Shown here: positions 5,670 through 10,267 of the stretch, in pieces
How the letters are laid out: every line of letters starts with the position of its first letter
Numbering within the stretch: position 1 is the first letter of the stretch
Source of the DNA: Prevotellaceae bacterium
Lineage (GTDB): Bacteria; Bacteroidota; Bacteroidia; Bacteroidales; UBA932
Assembly (NCBI GenBank): GCA_031284065.1
Contig: JAITAP010000058.1
Location: 1-10,267 of the forward strand
Direction of reading: 5' to 3'
DNA length: 10,267 bases
Made by a program: the position numbers and the translations under genes
Notes under the pieces: generated by a model
The model's database searches: none
What the model saw: only the letters and a program-made list of their open reading frames with translations
Told to the model about the DNA's origin: nothing

Positions 5670-6185
5670 ATGGCTCTAATAAAACCCTTGCGAGGCTTTA
5701 CGCCGATAATTGGAAAAAATTGTTTTTTGGCCGAAACGGCGGTTATCATAGGCGATGTGGCGATAGGCGATGATTGCAGCATCTGGTACGGCGCTGTGCT
5801 GCGCGGCGACGTGAACTCCATAGCGGTGGGCAACCGCGTGAACATACAGGACGGCGCTGTGCTGCATACGCTCTACCAACGCTCCAAAGTTACCATTGGC
5901 AACGACGTGTCGGTGGGGCACAACGCCATTATACACGGCGCAGCGGTGGGAAGTAACGTGCTGGTGGGCATGGGCGCAACGCTCCTCGACAACGCGCTAA
6001 TCCCCGACAACACCATAGTGGCGGCAGGCGCGCTGGTGCTAAGCAACGCTCAGCTGGAGCCCTACAGCGTGTACGCAGGCGTGCCCGCAAAAAAGGTGAA
6101 AACGCTCACGCCCGAAGACGTGCAGCGCATGATTATCAAAAATGCCGAGGGGTATTTAATGTATAAGGAATGGTATGAGGATTAG
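5670..6185 (+). CDS. Gamma-carbonic-anhydrase-like left-handed beta-helix protein
   Basis: 171 aa, the normal size of this family (PaaY/YrdA/CaiE-like). It is built of hexapeptide repeats forming a left-handed beta-helix (about residues 10-140) plus a C-terminal helix. The three histidines that would hold the metal at the trimer interface are present: H66 (VLHTLY), H84 and H89 (SVGHNAIIHG). R45 and D47 (LRGD) and Q60 (NIQDG) match residues conserved in Cam-type enzymes, as does GMGATLLDNALI (100-111). Enzymatic activity cannot be assumed: many members lack measurable carbonic anhydrase activity, so 'gamma carbonic anhydrase family' is the safe name. It follows folE on the same strand and probably shares its transcript; no functional link is evident. 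The start at 5670 leaves just 10 nt after the repeat. Confidence 0.92.
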   Translation: MALIKPLRGFTPIIGKNCFLAETAVIIGDVAIGDDCSIWYGAVLRGDVNSIAVGNRVNIQDGAVLHTLYQRSKVTIGNDVSVGHNAIIHGAAVGSNVLVGMGATLLDNALIPDNTIVAAGALVLSNAQLEPYSVYAGVPAKKVKTLTPEDVQRMIIKNAEGYLMYKEWYED

Positions 6186-6278
6186 GAATAGGAAATATCT
6201 GCCACCGTATTAATGTGCAATTATTTACAAACAAAAAAAATATCAACTTCAAAATCACAAACTTTAAAAATCACAGCA

Positions 6279-7646
6279 ATGAAAAGAATCTTTATGTTCG
6301 CTATTTTTGCGCTAAGCGCAACGCTTGCCGGTGCGCAGGCAAAGTACATTTTTTTGTTTATTGGCGACGGCATGGGCTTTGGCGCCGTAACGCTAACGGA
6401 AAACTACCTGTCTGCCCCGAAAGCTGACAAACCGGGCTCCGGAACGCTGACGTTCTCTACCTTCCCCGTGTCGGGATTTGCCACCACCTACTCGGCTTCC
6501 AGCTGGGTTACCTGCTCTGCCGCTTCGGGCACGGCATTTGCCTGCGGCAGCAAAACCCGCAACGGACGTATAGGGGTGAACGAAGACGCTACGGAAAACT
6601 TTACCAGCATTGCCTGCCGGCTCAAAGAAAAAGGCTACAAGGTGGGCATAACCACCAGCGTGAGCATAGACCACGCCACGCCTGCCGCGTTCTATGCGCA
6701 TCAGGCTTCGCGCAGCATGTACTACGAAATTGCGCAGGATTTGGCAAAAAGCGGCTTCGATTTCTTCTCGGGAGCCGGGCTGGTAAACCCTCTGGGCAAG
6801 GACAAACAGCAAGAAAACGTTTTTAATCTGATAGAAAAAAACGGCTATACGGTGGTGCGCAGCTTGGCTGACTGCAAGTCGTCTGCCGCGCCAAAGCTGC
6901 TGCTGCTACAGCCCGAAGGAAAGCCGCAAACGGCATACCCCTACGTGATCGACAAGTCAAGCGACGACTACACGCTGGCAAATACCACCACCCTGGCCGT
7001 AGAAAAGCTGCACAACGGCAAAGGATTTTTTCTCATGGTTGAGGGCGGAAAAATTGACTGGGCTTCGCACGATAACGACGCGGGCAGCATGGTGCGCGAG
7101 GTGGTAGATTTGTCGGACGCCGTAAGCGTTGCGCTTGAGTTTTACCGCAAGTACCCCAAGCAAACGCTCATTGTGGTTACGGCTGACCACGAAACGGGCG
7201 GACTGGGCGTTGGCAGCGGCGAAAACAGCGGCGTTAGCGTACTGGGGCTGACAAGGCAGAAGGTTTCGGTGGACAAGCTTACCCGCCGTCTGGAGGAGGC
7301 TCCCATTTCGTACAGCGAGCTCAAAGCGTGGCTCACGGAGAATCTCGGCATTACCATCAGCTACGACGACGAAGCGACGTTGAGAAATTTATTTGCCCAG
7401 AACGCCACCCCCAAGCCCGCAAGCAACGATACGCCCTGTAAGCTGAAGAACACGGGAGCGGTTGGGAAATCCATCATGCGCATGGCGAGCGCCAAGAGCG
7501 GCGGCAGCTACAACACCTTTGACCATACCGGAACAATGGTACCCGTGTACGCCATTGGCGAAGGCAGCGAGCTGTTTCGCGGGAAAATAGACAACACCGA
7601 TATTCCCAAGAAAATAGCAAAAGCGGCTAAGATTGAGTGGAAGTAA
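6279..7646 (+). CDS. Exported alkaline phosphatase
   Basis: 455 aa from the ATG at 6279, chosen over the in-frame ATG at 6213 because it gives a clean signal peptide (KR, then hydrophobic IFMFAIFALSATLAG, cleavage near AQA); the extra 22 residues are polar. The product should act in the periplasm or outside, releasing phosphate from monoesters. Metal and catalytic positions of the alkaline phosphatase fold are visible: D30 (FIGDGMG), S80 nucleophile in VTCSAASGTAFACG, D131/T134 (DHATPAAFYAH), E255, D260 and H264 (VEGGKIDWASHDND), D303 and H304 (TADHETGG) and H416 (FDHTGTMVPVYA). The residue before the nucleophilic serine, Asp in E. coli PhoA, is Cys79 here. No C-terminal type IX sorting domain is seen. 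No clear promoter was found in the 93-nt upstream gap. Its last 20 nt overlap the end of cmk. Confidence 0.93.
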   Translation: MKRIFMFAIFALSATLAGAQAKYIFLFIGDGMGFGAVTLTENYLSAPKADKPGSGTLTFSTFPVSGFATTYSASSWVTCSAASGTAFACGSKTRNGRIGVNEDATENFTSIACRLKEKGYKVGITTSVSIDHATPAAFYAHQASRSMYYEIAQDLAKSGFDFFSGAGLVNPLGKDKQQENVFNLIEKNGYTVVRSLADCKSSAAPKLLLLQPEGKPQTAYPYVIDKSSDDYTLANTTTLAVEKLHNGKGFFLMVEGGKIDWASHDNDAGSMVREVVDLSDAVSVALEFYRKYPKQTLIVVTADHETGGLGVGSGENSGVSVLGLTRQKVSVDKLTRRLEEAPISYSELKAWLTENLGITISYDDEATLRNLFAQNATPKPASNDTPCKLKNTGAVGKSIMRMASAKSGGSYNTFDHTGTMVPVYAIGEGSELFRGKIDNTDIPKKIAKAAKIEWK

Positions 7647-8316
7647 CGAGCTTTAGCGCCCACTCCATTTGCTCGGCTACGCTCATGTTGCTGTTGTCCA
7701 GCAGCGCGGCGTTGTCGGCTTTGCGCAGGGGGCTTACCGCGCGGTTTTCGTCTATGGCGTCGCGCTGCCGGATGTTGTTTTCCACCTCTTGCAGCGAAGT
7801 TTTCACCCCTTTTTCAACCAGCTCGCGGTATCGACGCTGTGCGCGAATTTCAGGCGAGGCGGTCATAAAAATTTTAAGCTCGGCGTTGGGGAAAACGACC
7901 GTTCCAATGTCGCGCCCATCCATCACCACCGCCTTGCTCTGCCCCATTGCGCGTTGCTGCGCGACCAGATGCTCGCGCACCGGCGCCAGCTCGCTCACGC
8001 GGCTCACGTTGTCCGACACTCCGGCCAAGCGGATTTCTTCGGTAACATCCTCGCCATTCAAAAAAACGTTGTTGCCCCCGCCCTGAGCATTGCGCAAAAG
8101 CCTAATGCTGATGAGCGGAAGCGCAGCCGTCAGCGCCTCCCTGTTCACGCTACCCTCGCCGCTTATCAGGTTGTGGCGCATGGCGTACAGCGTAACGGCG
8201 CGGTACATGGCGCCAGTATCGATAAAGGTGTAGCCCAACTTTTCCGCTATGGCTTTGGCAAATGTGCTCTTGCCGCACGACGAATACCCGTCAATAGCTA
8301 TAATAATATCTTTCAT
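7627..8316 (-). CDS. cmk: Cytidylate kinase
   Basis: 229 aa, typical of bacterial Cmk. It phosphorylates CMP and dCMP with ATP, feeding CTP and dCTP pools; cytosolic. The P-loop is G10-YSSC-GKST (10-18), the Bacteroidota form. TGAMYRAVT (34-42) and MDGRDIGTVVFP (the CMP-binding stretch), the lid-region arginines in RAQRRYREL and the late RDAIDENRAVSPLRKAD segment are all as expected. It lies 79 nt downstream of porQ on the same strand, a pairing recalled from other Bacteroidota genomes, with a repeat between them. The 3' end overlaps the alkaline phosphatase gene tail to tail by 20 nt, so neither gene has its own intergenic terminator. Confidence 0.96.
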   Translation of the reverse strand: MKDIIIAIDGYSSCGKSTFAKAIAEKLGYTFIDTGAMYRAVTLYAMRHNLISGEGSVNREALTAALPLISIRLLRNAQGGGNNVFLNGEDVTEEIRLAGVSDNVSRVSELAPVREHLVAQQRAMGQSKAVVMDGRDIGTVVFPNAELKIFMTASPEIRAQRRYRELVEKGVKTSLQEVENNIRQRDAIDENRAVSPLRKADNAALLDNSNMSVAEQMEWALKLVTSTQS

Positions 8317-8329
8317 TTTAGATTAAATT

Positions 8330-8395
8330 TTACAGAATTGGGAGTTTACAGAATTACAGGATTTTCAAAATTAGCAAATATGTAAATTCTGTGAG
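8330..8395. repeat. Intergenic repeat between porQ and cmk (copy 3)
   Basis: It contains TTACAGAATTACAGG and onwards (8346-8367), identical over 22 nt to 4284-4305, preceded by another TTTTACAGAATT (8330-8341) and followed by inverted TAAATTCTGT (8382-8391), which can pair with either. It starts directly after the porQ stop. A TAATTTTG box on the minus strand (8366-8373) is possible but may be chance in such AT-rich sequence. Confidence 0.65.
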
Positions 8396-9415
8396 TCATT
8401 TCAGCACAATTCCAAAGTGGTTTGTTGCGCCTCCGGCGTGGTAAACCGCCCGTGCGTAGCTGAGCTCAAAGTATTTCAGAAGTATGCCCAGCCCGAACGA
8501 AAACCCCGCCCCGCTTTGACCTTCTGCGATGGACAGCTCGTTGCTGCGCCTGAAGTTGTACCCGCCCATGACGTAGAAATACTTGGACGGCGCAACCTCT
8601 ACCCCCAGCGACAGGTGGCTCAAAAACTCCCTGCCGACTTTAGTCATCACGTTTGCGCTTTGCTTGCTTGCGTTGAGCGCGTTGCCCTCCTCCTGCGTGC
8701 TGTTATACACGCCAAAAGATTGCAAATCGTTGAGCGTAGCGGAGAATCCCAACGGCGCTTTTTCGAGCTTTTTCGCAAAACCCAGCTGAATTTCAAACGG
8801 CAAGTTCTCCCTGTTGTCCTCCCGATAGGGCTTGAGCTGCATCCCGACATTCTTGAACGATAGCGTTGCGTTTAGCAGCTCGTCCGCGCTACGGTAGCGC
8901 GCGCCGAAGCTGAGCGCCATGCCGTAGGAGTGGTAGCGCTCCAGCTGCGATATAACCGTGTTGAGGACTACGCCAACGTTGAGAAAGCGTAGCACGCTGC
9001 GCGAGTAGTGCAGCCCTACGGTAAATTCGTTGGCGTTGAATTGTCCCGCCTCTTCGCCGACCTCGTCCCGAGCGTCAAACGAGCCGTAGTTGAGGCTCAC
9101 GATGCTTGCGCCGAGCATCCCTGCATTGCCGGCACGCCACGCGCCGGCGACGCTACTGTGAGAAATTCCGGCAAGGTACGCGAGGTAGGTCAGGGCGTAG
9201 GTGTTGCGCATGTTGCTATCGAGCAGCGCCGGGTTTTGCGGCGTCATGCCAACGTCGTTGTACAGCGGCGCGAGGCACGAGCCTGCCAACGCCGCCGACT
9301 TGGGCGACGAGCCTATCTTGAGAAAGTTATACGTACTCTCCCCCCCTATCTGCGCCGAGAGCGGATAGGCAGCCAAAGCAACTAAAAGGAATATTACGCC
9401 TGTTTTTTTGAGCAT
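8396..9415 (-). CDS. porQ: Type IX secretion system protein PorQ
   Basis: 339 aa. The signal peptide is residues 1-21 (basic KK, then hydrophobic VIFLLVALAAYPL, cleavage near SAQ). The mature part starts with the family pattern IGGESTYNFLKIGSSP, then AALAGSCLAPLYNDVGMTPQNPALL (41-65), and continues as alternating short beta-strands ending in an aromatic/hydrophobic C-terminal strand (THFGIVLK-like), as in an outer-membrane beta-barrel. PorQ belongs to the type IX secretion attachment machinery, which places cargo with a C-terminal sorting domain on anionic LPS at the cell surface. Its presence says the organism probably secretes through type IX. A full -7 box lies 40 nt upstream, and cmk follows on the same strand. 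Confidence 0.9.
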   Translation of the reverse strand: MLKKTGVIFLLVALAAYPLSAQIGGESTYNFLKIGSSPKSAALAGSCLAPLYNDVGMTPQNPALLDSNMRNTYALTYLAYLAGISHSSVAGAWRAGNAGMLGASIVSLNYGSFDARDEVGEEAGQFNANEFTVGLHYSRSVLRFLNVGVVLNTVISQLERYHSYGMALSFGARYRSADELLNATLSFKNVGMQLKPYREDNRENLPFEIQLGFAKKLEKAPLGFSATLNDLQSFGVYNSTQEEGNALNASKQSANVMTKVGREFLSHLSLGVEVAPSKYFYVMGGYNFRRSNELSIAEGQSGAGFSFGLGILLKYFELSYARAVYHAGGATNHFGIVLK

Positions 9416-9454
9416 TTATCAGGATTTTAAGCCGACCGAAGCGGAAACGCAGGG

Positions 9455-9462
9455 CAAATGTA
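9455..9462 (-). promoter_or_regulatory. porQ promoter -7 box (TACATTTG)
   Basis: Exact match to TAnnTTTG on the minus strand, 40 nt upstream of the porQ start, giving a leader of about 30 nt. No well-spaced -33 TTTG was found, so the call rests on the -7 box and its position. Confidence 0.55.
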
Positions 9463-9850
9463 CAACTTTTTCCGGATTTTCTGCGCCTCAACCCTAACAA
9501 GAGCCTCTGAGCCCCTATACAGCTCCGGTAAATAGCTCATGCTGCGCAAGATTACCAAAGAGCTGAAAATTGAGAGCTATTGCTTGCGCCAAGCAAGCCC
9601 CGCAGAAACGACGCTTTGGGAGCGACAGCAAGCGCCGTCTGCCGTCCTGTGAGGGGATGGGGGCTGTTGGCGGTGAGGACGCTCGAAATAGCGGAGAGAA
9701 CACAAAAAAATAACGGCAATGGCGCAAAAAAAATTCCTCAATCGCTGTTTTTTTGCTGATTTTTTCCTCATGTTCTCCGAATTTCTCCAAAAATCCCCAA
9801 ATTTCGCTCTGAGTTTAACATTCAGGAATGTGGCTTAACTTATTGGCGCA
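9463..9850. other. Stretch without a recognisable gene upstream of porQ
   Basis: Nothing in 9463-9850 reads as a convincing protein. The longest frame (9515-9790, minus) gives low-complexity SPPTAPIPSQ-type sequence without family features. The stretch has a GC-rich block (about 9590-9680) between AT-rich flanks, an inverted pair AATAGCTC (9531-9538) and GAGCTATT (9574-9581), and a short hairpin at GCTTGCGCCAAGCAAGC (9582-9598). A structured RNA is conceivable but no known family (RNase P RNA, tmRNA, SRP RNA) was recognised. Confidence 0.4.
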
Positions 9851-9855
9851 CAGCA

Positions 9856-9869
9856 TGAATTGCAATTCA
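9856..9869. promoter_or_regulatory. 14-nt palindrome upstream of an orphan promoter
   Basis: TGAATTGCAATTCA, a perfect palindrome about 20 nt upstream of the possible -33 element. Its half-sites recur at 9934-9947, so the pair could be binding sites for a dimeric regulator or ends of a small element. Confidence 0.4.
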
Positions 9870-9892
9870 CTTAGCGTAAAAAAAACGTTTTG

Positions 9893-9924
9893 TTGCATTT
9901 TTCCGGAATTTTGATATACCTTTG
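9893..9924 (+). promoter_or_regulatory. Orphan plus-strand promoter (TTG, 21 nt, TACCTTTG)
   Basis: TACCTTTG at 9917-9924 fully matches the Bacteroidota -7 consensus. A TTG at 9893-9895 is 21 nt upstream and a TTTG at 9889-9892 is 24 nt upstream. It points rightward into the repeat structure and the unassigned right edge, so it would drive either a non-coding RNA or a gene with a long leader. Confidence 0.5.
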
Positions 9925-9933
9925 CCCCGTCTA

Positions 9934-9947
9934 TGAATGGGAATTCA
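9934..9947. promoter_or_regulatory. Second TGAAT-N4-ATTCA palindrome, at the predicted transcription start
   Basis: TGAATGGGAATTCA has the same half-sites as 9856-9869 and lies about 10 nt after the -7 box, where an operator would block initiation. It is followed by CCCGAAG and a run of eight T, so a weak early terminator is another reading. Confidence 0.35.
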
Positions 9948-9963
9948 TCCCGAAGTTTTTTTT

Positions 9964-10131
9964 GTCCACAGATTACACGGATTATCACGGATTCTCTTTA
10001 CTCGTATAGCTCTTTTAATCCGTATAGCTCTTTAATCCGTATCGCTCTTTAATCCGGATCGCTCTTTTAATCCGGATCGCTCTTTACTCGTATAGCTCTT
10101 TAATCCGTGTTAATCCGTGTAATCTGTGGAC
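9964..10131. repeat. 168-nt inverted-repeat element with tandem 16-18-nt core
   Basis: Outer arms 9964-9993 and 10102-10131 are reverse complements at 29 of 30 positions, beginning GTCCACAGATTACACGGATT. Between them are seven tandem units related to CTCTTTAATCCGTATAG, at 9994, 10010, 10028, 10045, 10062, 10080 and 10096, with lengths 16, 18, 17, 17, 18, 16 and a last one merging into the right arm. Units 1 and 6 are identical. The units share TTAATCCG with the arms and probably grew from them. After the right arm, AATCTGTGGACA is repeated directly at 10135-10146. No coding capacity is evident. Confidence 0.85.
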
Positions 10132-10195
10132 AGAAATCTGTGGACAAGAAAAAAAATTGGTGGACAAATTATTCATTTTTCATTTTTCGCACAAA

Positions 10196-10267
10196 ATGCT
10201 ACAAGCCTACGCATACCTTCGCAAGTTCTTCTGCACACATTTTGACGGCTTTGCCGACAAGAGGAGG
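10196..10267. other. Right edge, open in both directions (possible partial gene)
   Basis: Two readings remain. On the minus strand a frame enters from the right and ends at a TAG at 10199, giving a C-terminus PPLVGKAVKMCAEELAKV then CVGL, amphipathic and plausible. On the plus strand an ATG at 10196 opens a frame of 24 codons to the edge, MLQAYAYLRKFFCTHFDGFA then DKRR. The short sequence does not decide between them. The plus-strand reading would place the gene downstream of the orphan promoter. Confidence 0.35.

Noticed and set aside
6213..6278. Upstream in-frame ATG as the alkaline phosphatase start.
   Set aside because: It would put 22 polar residues in front of an otherwise perfect signal peptide beginning at 6279.
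7669..8385. Long plus-strand open frame of 238 codons.
   Set aside because: Antisense shadow of cmk running into the repeat region; no family features.
9515..9790. Minus-strand frame of 91 codons upstream of porQ.
   Set aside because: Composition is low-complexity and arginine/proline-rich, no homologous motif, and it overlaps an equally long frame in another phase; most likely non-coding.
9964..10131. Insertion sequence or attachment site.
   Set aside because: The inverted arms enclose only tandem repeats, with no transposase or integrase frame and no evident target-site duplication; kept only as a repeat element.

Overview
The window looks like Bacteroidota chromosome, most likely a Bacteroidales-type genome. 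The reasons are porQ (a type IX secretion gene found only in this phylum), a Bacteroidota-style cytidylate kinase, the futalosine menaquinone genes mqnB and mqnD, and several matches to the phylum's TAnnTTTG -7 promoter box with no clear Shine-Dalgarno sites. No rRNA, tRNA, CRISPR array or transposase was recognised.

Layout, left to right. (1) Positions 1-3417, all minus strand, read right to left: hldD (heptose epimerase); a 170-nt gap containing a gene relic and a palindrome; a SAM methyltransferase gene split by a frameshift at a G8 tract; a DUF1016/PDDEXK nuclease gene; and, 3 nt further on, the start of a GT4-like glycosyltransferase that leaves the window. This looks like the head of a surface-glycan cluster disturbed by an AT-rich, repeat-flanked insertion. 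(2) Positions 3463-4938, minus strand: mqnB then mqnD, two steps of the futalosine route to menaquinone. (3) Positions 4983-6185, plus strand: folE (GTP cyclohydrolase I) then a gamma-carbonic-anhydrase-like hexapeptide protein. folE and mqnB diverge from a 44-nt gap with two opposed -7 boxes. (4) Positions 6279-7646, plus strand: an exported alkaline phosphatase, overlapping tail to tail by 20 nt with cmk. (5) Positions 7627-9415, minus strand: porQ then cmk. (6) Positions 9416-10267: about 780 nt with no recognisable gene, holding a promoter bracketed by two matching palindromes and a 168-nt structure of 30-nt inverted arms around tandem 16-18-nt units. The last ~70 nt are open on both strands and cannot be assigned.

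Most genes are housekeeping or cell-envelope genes in small operons: LPS core heptose (hldD), glycan modification (glycosyltransferase, methyltransferase), type IX secretion (porQ), respiratory quinone (mqnB, mqnD), pterin/queuosine precursor (folE) and nucleotide supply (cmk).

The most unusual part is 1340-2450. The methyltransferase can be read as one protein only if its G8 tract becomes G9 or G6. It is flanked by imperfect direct repeats that include the first codons of the neighbouring DUF1016 gene, and a palindromic segment inside that gene recurs in the gap beside hldD. A second repeat family (TTACAGAATTACAG type) lies directly downstream of three genes and encodes the C-terminal tail of MqnB.
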